A stretch of 64,000 nt of DNA from positions 248,001 through 312,000 of the forward strand of contig NZ_BMGA01000001.1 in the NCBI RefSeq assembly GCF_014639535.1. Reading direction: 5' to 3'. The DNA is from Flavobacterium palustre (GTDB lineage: Bacteria > Bacteroidota > Bacteroidia > Flavobacteriales > Flavobacteriaceae). Within the stretch, counting starts at the first letter, position 1; each line of letters begins with the position of its first letter. Below are positions 1 through 7,544 of this stretch, in pieces. The position numbers and the translations under genes were made by a program. The notes under the pieces were generated by a model. That model ran no database searches. It was given only the letters and a program-made list of their open reading frames with translations, and had not been told where the DNA came from.

Positions 1-120
1 AATATTTTTTATGTTTTTTTCAAGAGCTGTTTTATCAAAAACAAAACGCTGTAAAATGGTATCACCCTCAAAAACAGCCGCTTTAATTCGGGTATTCCCC
101 ACATCAACAGTTACTATCAT
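1..120 (-). CDS. coaX: Type III pantothenate kinase, 5' end only
   Basis: The reverse strand from 120 reads MIVTVDVGNTRIKAAVFEG and stays open to the window edge (40 codons). The DVGNTRIK phosphate-binding motif of the ASKHA fold at the very N-terminus is typical of CoaX, which phosphorylates pantothenate in the first step of coenzyme A synthesis. The rest of the gene lies outside the window, so catalytic residues further on cannot be checked. Other ASKHA kinases have a similar N-terminus, but the length and wording of this one fit CoaX best. Confidence 0.85.
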   Translation of the reverse strand, partial: MIVTVDVGNTRIKAAVFEGDTILQRFVFDKTALEKNIKNI

Positions 121-173
121 ATTTTACATTTTGATAGCACGAAGGTACAAATAGATTTTTTCATAAAAATGTT

Positions 174-203
174 TTGGATATATTAAAAATGGTTCTATAT
201 TTG
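174..203 (+). promoter_or_regulatory. Promoter of tRNA-Phe (Bacteroidota type)
   Basis: TTG at 174-176 and TATATTTG at 196-203 are separated by 19 bases, matching the Bacteroidota consensus TTG-N19-21-TAnnTTTG. The tRNA begins 17 bases after the -7 box. Confidence 0.75.
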
Positions 204-219
204 CACCCGCAACAAGCAA

Positions 220-292
220 GGTACCTTAGCTCAGATGGTAGAGCAATGGACTGAAAATCCATGTGTCCCTGGTTCGATCCCTGGAGGTACCA
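220..292 (+). tRNA. tRNA-Phe (GAA)
   Basis: This is a complete cloverleaf of 73 nt without encoded CCA. The acceptor stem is GGTACCT/AGGTACC, the anticodon stem is ATGGA/TCCAT and the anticodon GAA is at 253-255. The T arm is CCTGG-TTCGATC-CCTGG and the discriminator base is A. It is followed at once by a strong terminator. Its 3' half is repeated at 635-713 in a broken form. Confidence 0.96.
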
Positions 293-295
293 CAA

Positions 296-326
296 AACCC
301 GAATTCTTAGAGTTCGGGTTTTTTGT
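296..326 (+). terminator. Terminator of tRNA-Phe
   Basis: The stem AACCCGAA (296-303) / TTCGGGTT (313-320), extended inward by TTC/GAG pairing, is followed by a T-rich run. An identical copy stands at 678-708. Confidence 0.85.
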
Positions 327-344
327 TTTTAATCTATTTTTAAT

Positions 345-632
345 ATGCATTACTTGTATATTCTTTTCTCAGAATCATCTCAAAAATTCTATATTGGAGA
401 AACCAATAATATGGAAGAACGTCTTTTGAAACATCAAAACCATTATTATTCAAATTCTTTTACCAAAATTGCTAATGACTGGAAAATTGTTTTAACTTTT
501 AATTGCAAAGATAAAGACGAAGCAATATATCTTGAGAACTTCATCAAAAGAATGAAAAGCAAAATCTTTAATGAGAAAATAATAGCCAATCCATCTATTC
601 TGAAAGATATTCTTTCTAAAAGAAAATTATAA
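345..632 (+). CDS. GIY-YIG nuclease family protein
   Basis: This 95-residue protein is a stand-alone GIY-YIG domain. The first motif appears as LYIL (residues 4-7) and the second as FYIG. They are followed by a basic helix (ERLLKH) and a conserved glutamate region (YLENFIK), as in YhbQ/UPF0213-type proteins. The family cleaves DNA, either as part of homing or repair enzymes or as small single-domain proteins of unknown role. It begins 19 bases after the tRNA-Phe terminator and ends 2 bases before a duplicated, damaged copy of the tRNA 3' end, whose terminator probably ends its transcript. No promoter of its own is clear. The family is firm; the function is unknown. Confidence 0.85.
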   Translation: MHYLYILFSESSQKFYIGETNNMEERLLKHQNHYYSNSFTKIANDWKIVLTFNCKDKDEAIYLENFIKRMKSKIFNEKIIANPSILKDILSKRKL

Positions 633-646
633 CATGTCCCTGGTTC

Positions 647-662
647 CCCCGAAGCTTCGGGG
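647..662. repeat. 16-bp palindrome CCCCGAAGCTTCGGGG in tRNA remnant
   Basis: This perfect palindrome sits in the T loop of the tRNA fragment. Its core resembles the 20-bp palindrome at 4687-4706, suggesting a small interspersed palindrome family. Confidence 0.8.
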
Positions 663-677
663 CTGGAGGTACCACAA

Positions 678-708
678 AACCCGAATTCTTAGAGTTCGGG
701 TTTTTTGT
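678..708 (+). terminator. Second copy of the tRNA-Phe terminator
   Basis: The stem AACCCGAA (678-685) / TTCGGGTT (695-702) followed by T's is identical to 296-326. Here it follows the GIY-YIG ORF. Confidence 0.8.
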
Positions 709-823
709 TTTTATAGGTTTTGAAAAAGTTATGGAACGCTGATGAATCAGGAATCAGTAGCAAAAGCTGGGGATGAGTAAAACAATCATTAAGATTTAGA
801 AAATTGTAATTTCAAGAAAATTT

Positions 824-1954
824 TCAAATTAAAGTCAACAAATAACCCAATAAAGAACCGCCGAGAACAACAAATGCACTGTTTATTTTTTTGTAACCAA
901 ATGCAATTACAATACTCAAAGCGGCTATAAAAATGGTTTTCCAGTCGGTAATAGTTTCTTTGCCCATAGCAATACAAACAGCAACAATAATAGCAACCGA
1001 AGCCACATTTACCGCATCTAAAAAAACGGAAAACATTTTTGAGTTTCGCATTTTCTTAACCAAAGGATTCAACAAGGCTACAAAAACAAAAGAAGGCAGA
1101 AAAATTCCGATAGTGGAAACAATAGCTCCTGAGAATCCATTAATTTGATAACCAATAAACGTTACTGAAGAAAAAACGGGTCCGGGTGTAAACTGTCCCA
1201 CCGCAATAGCATCAATCAGTTGTTGTCTTGATAAAAGTCCTGTTGCGACTAATTCGGTATCCAAAAAAGCAAACAAAACATAACCACTGCCATAAAGAAT
1301 AGCACCAATCTTTAGAAATATAAAAAACAGATTCGAGTTGGTTGCCGAAAAAAATGCGGCATTGCTTATTTGCAAAAAAGTTAAAGGAAAAACACTATTC
1401 CTATTTTCCAATTTCCTGTTACGGATGTAAGACAGGAACAAAGCCAGAAAACCGGCTCCAAACATCAGGTAAATTTCATTATAATTCAGCAAGGAACAGC
1501 TTAAAACGATAAGCCCAATAATTAGCAGTTCGAATGATTTCAATGATTTTTTGGCTAATGGAAAAACAGCCGCAAGAATAATGGCAATAATGGCTGGTTT
1601 GATTCCATAAACAAAAGGCTGTACTTCCGGAATTTGCCCGTATTGTTTGTAAAGCCATGCAAAAATTCCTGTTATAAAAACCGCCGGCAGAATAAAGCAA
1701 AGTCCTGCAATAAGCAAACCTTTCCAACCTCCTTTTTCATGCCCAATATGAATAGCCATTTCAGTACTGTTAGGCCCCGGAATTAAATTGGTCGCGCCTA
1801 TCAAATCCAGAAAATGTTGTTCGGTGAGCCATTTTCTTTTCACAACAACTTCTTCCCGCATCATCGCAATATGAGCCGCAGGACCACCAAAACCAATTAT
1901 ACCCAGTTTTAAAAAAAGTTTTGCCAGCTCTTTTAAATTCGTCTTAGCTTCCAT
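824..1954 (-). CDS. chrA: Chromate transporter (CHR family, two-domain)
   Basis: This 376-residue hydrophobic protein has two homologous CHR halves. Each half carries a GFGGP/GSGYVLFAF-type opening and a PGP motif: IPGPNSTEMA near residue 57 and FTPGPVFSSVTFIGY near residue 254. ChrA proteins are inner-membrane pumps associated with chromate efflux, and many members have unknown native substrates. The gene stands alone between the tRNA region and the arabinose PUL, on the minus strand. The length fits the long-chain (LCHR) type. Confidence 0.9.
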   Translation of the reverse strand: MEAKTNLKELAKLFLKLGIIGFGGPAAHIAMMREEVVVKRKWLTEQHFLDLIGATNLIPGPNSTEMAIHIGHEKGGWKGLLIAGLCFILPAVFITGIFAWLYKQYGQIPEVQPFVYGIKPAIIAIILAAVFPLAKKSLKSFELLIIGLIVLSCSLLNYNEIYLMFGAGFLALFLSYIRNRKLENRNSVFPLTFLQISNAAFFSATNSNLFFIFLKIGAILYGSGYVLFAFLDTELVATGLLSRQQLIDAIAVGQFTPGPVFSSVTFIGYQINGFSGAIVSTIGIFLPSFVFVALLNPLVKKMRNSKMFSVFLDAVNVASVAIIVAVCIAMGKETITDWKTIFIAALSIVIAFGYKKINSAFVVLGGSLLGYLLTLI

Positions 1955-2045
1955 TATTCATCAATCCTTTGTCAAAATATTGTTTTTAATTGGTGATTAT
2001 TTATCGACTAGGATTGCCGCACTAAAATAAAAAACTTTTTATAGC

Positions 2046-2072
2046 AAAAAAGCCTTTTGTTTCCAAAAGGCT
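2046..2072 (-). terminator. Terminator after the GH127 gene
   Basis: The stem AGCCTTTTG/CAAAAGGCT (2051-2059 / 2064-2072) has a 4-base loop and is followed on the minus strand by TTTTT. It lies about 20 bases past the GH127 stop and ends the arabinose PUL. Confidence 0.8.
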
Positions 2073-2092
2073 ATACAATCATTTTTTTTAAT

Positions 2093-4465
2093 CTATTTCA
2101 TTAAACGTACTTCGTAAATTCCCGTGATGGACGAATTCGATTTTGCCTGAAATTTCACTTCCAATAATTTGGCATTCGATTTTAGAACATCAGCTGGAAT
2201 TTCGATTGTTTTATCAATAAACTGATTGCCTTCTTTTCCATCCATAGCTATCGAAGCAATTAAAACCGAATTGATATAAACATCAAAATTCCTGTTTTTA
2301 TCCGAACCAAAATAAGTGATTCTTAGCATACGTGCTTCCCCTTTTGGGTTTTTCAATTCGTAACTAAAAAATCCCGTTCCGTTTCGGTAATGACGTTCTT
2401 TATAAATTCCCGTATCGGTTTTTTCTCCTTTAAAATTATGGTCGTTTTCTGGTTGTTGCTCTCCGGCTGTAACTAAATCAACTGTTACAGCTTCCAGTTT
2501 CATTTTAGCATCTTCCCTTTCTTTCATTGCAGCCTGTAATTCCGGTAACTTTTCTTTTGTCGTATAAGGCCAATACAGCATGTATCTCGCATCATGAATT
2601 TGGAAAAAAGGAACCAATTTTAAGTTTTTAAATTGCTCCTGATAGGTAATATCCGAAATCGAATACGTAAATGGTTTGTTTTTTACTGCTGTTATAGACT
2701 GTGCTAAATCATTCGAATCGGAAACCAACATTGGCGCTTCTTCAATTGGATAGATTGGCCCACTGGCAATATGACCCATTCGGCTTCCATCAGCTTTCAA
2801 TCCATTTAAATCCGCTGTATCTGTAACGGCTGCCAAAACAATCGGACCGTGCACAAAAGAAACCCAGGCTGATTTATCCGGAAGCTGCTCTGTTTTACTG
2901 TGCATTGGCAATACAATCGAAATTACATCTCCTGATTTCCATTTTCGATTAATAGAGACATAAGAATTCGCATCTTTTTCAATCGCTACTTCTTTGCCAT
3001 TCACCTTAATTTTTAATTCTCCGTTAGTTACCCAGGAAGGATATCTGAACTTAACTGCAAACTTTTGAGCTTTTTTCAAATCCAAAGTAAAAACAGATTG
3101 TTCTTCGAAAGGAAATTTGGTATTCTGTGTTAGTTTTAATCCTTTTTCTTTCCATTCTAAAGTGGATGGAATAAAAAGATTCACATACAAACTATTAGTA
3201 TCATGAGCATAAATCATTTCGCCATATTTTCCGTGATTTTCTAATCCGGAACCCACACAACACCAAAAAGATTCCTGCGGTTCCGAATATACGCGGTAAT
3301 GACGCGGACGAATTGGCGTGAAATACACAAATCCGCCATCAGGATGCTGCGATGACAAAATATGATTGTAAGTGGTACGCTCATAATAATCCATGTATTT
3401 TGCATCCGGATGCACCAAAAACAAATGCTTACTCAATTTAAGCATATTGTAACTATTGCAAGTTTCAGGACCTTCTCGAGATTCCAACATTGACGAAAAA
3501 TCATTCGAAGGATTGAAATGTTCCCTCACGCTATTTCCTCCAATAGAAATAGTTCTGTTTTCTACCACTGTTTTCCAAAAAAAGTTAGCCGCATCAGCCC
3601 ATTTGGCATCTCCGCTGACTTCGGCAACACGCATAAAACCGATTACTTTAGGAATTTGCGTATTGGCATGGATTCCGTTTAATTTATCCTCATCTTTCAA
3701 CAATGGATTCAGAATCGTTTTATGTGAAAATTTTTCAGCCAAAGCCAAATATTTTTTATCTCCGGTAATAGCAGCCACATCGGCAAAAACTTCGTTCATT
3801 CCACCATGCTCACTTTTTAGCATTGTCTGAATCTGCTCATCTGAGAGATTTGCAACTAATTTCAAACACCAATCAGACAACTGGATTAGCATTCTTTTAG
3901 CCTTCTCATTCCCCGTTAATTTGTAAGCATCTACAAGACCGGCATAAACCTTATGGACATTATACCAAGGAACCCATTTTCCGTTTAATGAAAAACCTCC
4001 TGCATCAATCTTGCCTTTGGCTATATCAGCCCATAGTGCTTTGCTACCGGGAACACCGCCTATGTATCCGTCTCCATTTTTTAATTGGCATTTTTCTAAA
4101 TTATCCAGCATATAATCGAGACGCTCTTTTATTTGCTGATTGCCCGTTGCGGCATACATCTCCGACAAAGCGGAAAGATAATGTCCGCCAATATGACCAT
4201 CTAATCCTGTATTTTCCCAGTTGCCATAATTCTCCTTTAACGGAGTTATTCCCGCCTCTTTTAAATAAGGTGCCAACAATCTATCCGCATCCAGTGATAG
4301 AATATATTTCATATCCGTTTGCTGCGCCTTTTGAAAAGGGCTGTCCAACAAACGAACTGACGATAACGGAAAACTTTGCAATTGCCCTTGTTGCCCATAA
4401 GTAGCAGCACTTAGGCTAAGTAAAACAACCGACCATAGATTGTTTTTTACTTTTTTTAATATCAT
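2093..4465 (-). CDS. GH127 beta-L-arabinofuranosidase
   Basis: This 790-residue secreted enzyme belongs to glycoside hydrolase family 127, whose characterised members release beta-L-arabinofuranose. The zinc/cysteine catalytic set of Bifidobacterium HypBA1 (Glu338, Cys340, Cys417, Cys418) is visible as E334 and C336 (GPETCNSY) and C402-C403 (FWCCVGSG). The reading frame is open 34 codons further upstream. I chose the ATG at 4465 because a signal peptide (MILKKVKNNLW...SAATYGQ) starts there. It is the last gene of the PUL, 317 bases after GH51 and separated from it by a long palindromic repeat. With the GH51 enzyme it should strip alpha- and beta-linked arabinofuranose from arabinan or arabinose-decorated glycoproteins. 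Confidence 0.9.
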   Translation of the reverse strand: MILKKVKNNLWSVVLLSLSAATYGQQGQLQSFPLSSVRLLDSPFQKAQQTDMKYILSLDADRLLAPYLKEAGITPLKENYGNWENTGLDGHIGGHYLSALSEMYAATGNQQIKERLDYMLDNLEKCQLKNGDGYIGGVPGSKALWADIAKGKIDAGGFSLNGKWVPWYNVHKVYAGLVDAYKLTGNEKAKRMLIQLSDWCLKLVANLSDEQIQTMLKSEHGGMNEVFADVAAITGDKKYLALAEKFSHKTILNPLLKDEDKLNGIHANTQIPKVIGFMRVAEVSGDAKWADAANFFWKTVVENRTISIGGNSVREHFNPSNDFSSMLESREGPETCNSYNMLKLSKHLFLVHPDAKYMDYYERTTYNHILSSQHPDGGFVYFTPIRPRHYRVYSEPQESFWCCVGSGLENHGKYGEMIYAHDTNSLYVNLFIPSTLEWKEKGLKLTQNTKFPFEEQSVFTLDLKKAQKFAVKFRYPSWVTNGELKIKVNGKEVAIEKDANSYVSINRKWKSGDVISIVLPMHSKTEQLPDKSAWVSFVHGPIVLAAVTDTADLNGLKADGSRMGHIASGPIYPIEEAPMLVSDSNDLAQSITAVKNKPFTYSISDITYQEQFKNLKLVPFFQIHDARYMLYWPYTTKEKLPELQAAMKEREDAKMKLEAVTVDLVTAGEQQPENDHNFKGEKTDTGIYKERHYRNGTGFFSYELKNPKGEARMLRITYFGSDKNRNFDVYINSVLIASIAMDGKEGNQFIDKTIEIPADVLKSNAKLLEVKFQAKSNSSITGIYEVRLMK

Positions 4466-4634
4466 AATTTTTTGTTTTTGGTTGGTTAACGAAAAACAAA
4501 CTCCTCCTGGGTTTGTTCCTAAATGATTAAAATATTTCTTAGTTAGTCTGAGCATTTCAACAAACAACTCTGCCGTTTCGAATTACTAATTTTCTTTTTT
4601 GCTTGATCAAAAAAGAAACAAAAAAATCAAGTCT

Positions 4635-4766
4635 TGCGCTTCCTCGTCGGTCAAATTAGTTTTCGAATGCTAAAAGAAAAGAACTCGTCCCGAAAGCTTT
4701 CGGGACTCAAACAGCTTTTCTTTTTACGCATTCTTCAAACATTTGACACTCGACTGCGAAAGCTAA
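4635..4766. repeat. Long imperfect palindrome between GH51 and GH127
   Basis: The left arm GCGCTTCC..GTCAAAT..CGAATGC and the right arm GCATTC..ATTTGAC..GCGAAAGC pair imperfectly over about 35 bp. Inner AAAAGAAAAG/CTTTTCTTTT arms follow, and a perfect 20-bp palindrome (GTCCCGAAAG/CTTTCGGGAC, 4687-4706) forms the tip. Transcribed, it would fold into one long hairpin. It fills most of the 316-base gene-free gap 4466-4781. Confidence 0.7.
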
Positions 4767-4781
4767 GGACATCGAAAAAAA

Positions 4782-7397
4782 TTATTTTTGTTTTTTTATA
4801 CGAATAAGCGTAAATGAATAAGCCGGTAATTCAGAAGAAAATGCCTCGCTTACAGCAATTGTATCTGTTTTTGGCAATGCCGTTTTACTATCTGGTGCTC
4901 CGGTTAAAACAATGCGACTTGCTTTCGAATTGGTTACTCCTAAATCTTTCAAATCCAATTGGGTATTTACAGCAACTGGAAGCATATTGACTAATTTCAA
5001 AATTAAATCATTGCTTTTAGTATCTCTCACAACCGAAACTCCGATGCGTTTTCGAACTGATTCATTAGCATCAGAAAGCTTAATCTCATTTGGCAAATAC
5101 ACATCACCTGCATGGTTTCCATACATTTTTTGAACCTGATAACCCACCGTAGGTTTCACTTCCGAATTATTAAAATATATAATATCCGGATTCCATTGTG
5201 TATGACCTTCCTTAGCCAACATTGGTGCAATCGAAGCCATACTTACCACATCGCCGTTGCGTTCAATGGATGTTAAATATAAGGCCTCTGCCAAAGCAGT
5301 TTCAATATTATTAGGACGTCCTGGTAAAAATGCAGCATATTCTCCTAAATAAACTTTGGCTTTAGAACGATCGTATTTATCATAGAAATCCTGATTATTG
5401 ATAAACCAGCCCACTGATTCGTAATAATGTTCGTCCACCATTGGGATATTTAATTTATCGGCAATTGCCCAACCTTCATTATAATCCGTTCCTTCATAAA
5501 ATGGCCCAACAGTACCAATTACCGTAATTTCAGGATATTTCGCTTTTACGGCATTAAAAATCATCGTGAAACGTTCTTCAAAAACATCAGTAATCAAATC
5601 TTCGTTTCCTACCCCAATGTATTTTAAATTAAATGGTTTTGGATGACCTGCTTCGGCTCTTTTCTTTCCCCATTTGGTATTCACTCCACCATTCGCATAT
5701 TCGATTAAATCCAAAACATCCTGAACATATTCGTCCATATCCTCCATCGGAATTCCGCCTTGTTGTCCTGCTCCTCCTACACCGGAATTCTGACAAGGAA
5801 CTCCCGCCGACACCACCGGCAAAGGCGCTGCTCCCATATCTTCACAAAACTGAAAATACTCAAAATACCCTAATCCCATCGATTGATGATAACCCCAAAG
5901 ATTACGTTGCCCTTTTCTTGATTCTAATGGTCCGATGGTATTTTTCCAATGATAAATATTCCCTAAACCATCACCATGAGCTACGCATCCGCCTGGAAAA
6001 CGCATGAATTTTGGCTTGATATCAGCAATAGTCTGAGCTAAATCGGCACGCAAACCATTTTTGCGTCCTTTGAATGTTTTTTGCGGAAACAGCGAAATCA
6101 TATCCAATGCGATACTTCCTGTAGTTTGAGGAACAATTTCTAATTTAGCATCAGCTACTGTTTTGTTAACTGTTAAAACTGCGTTGTATTTTTTCCAATT
6201 GTTACTATTCGAATTGATAGCAGTCTCAGCATATTTTTCCCCGTTTTTCCCCGTTAAACGAATGAGTAGTTTTGTATTGGCTGCAGCCAAATTTCGAACA
6301 AATAATGAAAAATCATATTTCTCCCCCGCTTTCAAAGCAATGCCGTCAAAACCTTCATTCGATAATCCTTTTCCAACCTCAGCCGTTTTTAAAACCGCAT
6401 AATGCTTGTTATTTTCATGAATTGGCGAAAGCGAATCAATCGTAAATGCATTTTTATTTCCTGCTAAACTCCAGGCTTTAGTGCTATTCCATGATTTATC
6501 GCGACCTTCTTTATCGCTCAACGCATATTCAAAATCACGGTTCTGAATCAATTCGGCATACAATCCGCCATCGGCAGCATAATTAATATCTTCAAAAAAC
6601 ACTCCGGTAAGCATGTCGCTTATTTTTTTGCTTTGAGCAGCATTTACAGTAATGGTAACATTTACATTTTTAAGATTCGCGAAACGAACATCATCTGTTT
6701 TTGAAGTTTCCCCATTCAATTGGTTTTTATAACTCACCAATTGTTCAGTCTTAATTAAATTATTTACTAATTCCCAAGAAACTTTATTTACCATTCCGTT
6801 TTGAGGAATCCCGGCAATTACAGCAGATTCTCTCAAATCAACACGCTCTGAATCCTGAATTGATTTGGTTGCAGCATAATTCACAAAATTAGTTGTAGTT
6901 ACCGCGTGAAATTCGTTTTTAGAATTAGCCGAACTTTTCCATGACACGTTAAAAACGCCATTATTTTGAGAAAGAATTGGCTTCAAGCAATTATTGTCCT
7001 TCATGACCAAAGGATAGGATTGACGTCCCCAAGTGATTAAATCTTTAGAAGCAGCATGAGCAAAAGTACCGTCTTTATCGTTCAGACTCCATACACAATG
7101 CCACATTCCGTCAGCAGCTTTAAAAAGATAAGGCGCTATCATCTTTTTTTGTGAGCCCCATCTTCCGTAATCGGAAAGTAAAAAATTATAATTCTTCCCC
7201 ACCGAATGCCAATTTTTCTTATCGACACTCCAAGCAAATTGTAATCCTGTCCTTCCTGATAAATTTTCAGGCGTATAAGCAAATAAATATACTGAACCCG
7301 GGTGGGCTGACTTACTATTGTTCTTTGCAAAAGCGGGTAAGACCATTACAAAACTCATCACAAATGCAACAATATGCAGTTTCATTTTATTTTTCAT
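4782..7397 (-). CDS. GH51 alpha-L-arabinofuranosidase with N-terminal propeller-like domain
   Basis: This is an 871-residue secreted enzyme with a signal peptide (MKNKMKLHIVAFVMSF...PAFA). Residues about 30-245 resemble part of a GH43-like beta-propeller (SVYLFAYTPENLSGRTGLQFAW, DLITWGRQ). Residues about 250-440 include the GH51 N-terminal motif GVFFEDINYAADGGLYAELIQNR and a CBM4/9-like sandwich. The GH51 barrel follows, with acid/base E599 in GVGNEDL and nucleophile E686 in YLGEYAAF. GH51 enzymes remove alpha-L-arabinofuranose from arabinan, arabinoxylan or arabinogalactan. It lies downstream of SusD behind a terminator, so it may be expressed partly from its own promoter. Confidence 0.9.
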   Translation of the reverse strand: MKNKMKLHIVAFVMSFVMVLPAFAKNNSKSAHPGSVYLFAYTPENLSGRTGLQFAWSVDKKNWHSVGKNYNFLLSDYGRWGSQKKMIAPYLFKAADGMWHCVWSLNDKDGTFAHAASKDLITWGRQSYPLVMKDNNCLKPILSQNNGVFNVSWKSSANSKNEFHAVTTTNFVNYAATKSIQDSERVDLRESAVIAGIPQNGMVNKVSWELVNNLIKTEQLVSYKNQLNGETSKTDDVRFANLKNVNVTITVNAAQSKKISDMLTGVFFEDINYAADGGLYAELIQNRDFEYALSDKEGRDKSWNSTKAWSLAGNKNAFTIDSLSPIHENNKHYAVLKTAEVGKGLSNEGFDGIALKAGEKYDFSLFVRNLAAANTKLLIRLTGKNGEKYAETAINSNSNNWKKYNAVLTVNKTVADAKLEIVPQTTGSIALDMISLFPQKTFKGRKNGLRADLAQTIADIKPKFMRFPGGCVAHGDGLGNIYHWKNTIGPLESRKGQRNLWGYHQSMGLGYFEYFQFCEDMGAAPLPVVSAGVPCQNSGVGGAGQQGGIPMEDMDEYVQDVLDLIEYANGGVNTKWGKKRAEAGHPKPFNLKYIGVGNEDLITDVFEERFTMIFNAVKAKYPEITVIGTVGPFYEGTDYNEGWAIADKLNIPMVDEHYYESVGWFINNQDFYDKYDRSKAKVYLGEYAAFLPGRPNNIETALAEALYLTSIERNGDVVSMASIAPMLAKEGHTQWNPDIIYFNNSEVKPTVGYQVQKMYGNHAGDVYLPNEIKLSDANESVRKRIGVSVVRDTKSNDLILKLVNMLPVAVNTQLDLKDLGVTNSKASRIVLTGAPDSKTALPKTDTIAVSEAFSSELPAYSFTLIRIKKQK

Positions 7398-7435
7398 TGG
7401 TTTTATTCTTTATAAAATTTTGGTTTGGAATTAAC

Positions 7436-7454
7436 AAATGTAAAAAAAACATTT
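7436..7454. promoter_or_regulatory. Inverted repeat AAATGT-N7-ACATTT upstream of GH51
   Basis: This dyad lies 39 bases upstream of the GH51 start. Its first 17 bases recur exactly at 50520-50536 in the control region of the second PUL. It could be an operator, but the stretch is A-rich, so chance is possible. Confidence 0.3.
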
Positions 7455-7482
7455 ATTAATTCAAGCTTAAATAATTATAAAA

Positions 7483-7521
7483 AAATACCCCCAAAATGTA
7501 AAATACAATTTGAGGGTATTT
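7483..7521 (-). terminator. Terminator between SusD and GH51
   Basis: The minus-strand stem AAATACCCTCAAA/TTTGGGGGTATTT is followed by a T run. It lies 24 bases past the SusD stop and may limit read-through from the transport genes into the GH51/GH127 genes. Confidence 0.75.
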
Positions 7522-7544
7522 AATAAATACAAGATTTTCAGAAA

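Larger units (their letters stand above)
635..713 (+). pseudogene. Duplicated, broken 3' fragment of tRNA-Phe plus terminator
   Basis: Bases 663-713 are identical to 281-331 (51 bp: end of the T arm, acceptor strand and terminator), and 635-646 match 264-275. Between these blocks the tRNA's GATCC (276-280) is replaced by a 16-bp perfect palindrome at 647-662. There is no 5' half, so this is not a functional tRNA. Together the two copies form direct repeats around the GIY-YIG ORF. Confidence 0.9.

Noticed and set aside
235-429. 64-codon frame across tRNA-Phe and its terminator
   Set aside because: It lies over a complete tRNA gene and a terminator and runs into the GIY-YIG gene in another frame; it has no protein-like features.
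3456-3830. Antisense frame of 124 codons inside the GH127 gene
   Set aside because: It is the shadow of a well-supported gene; codon patterns and domains belong to the minus-strand GH127.
4466-4567. Longer start of the GH127 protein at 4567
   Set aside because: The extra 34 residues precede a clear signal peptide and look unlike a leader, so the ATG at 4465 was chosen.
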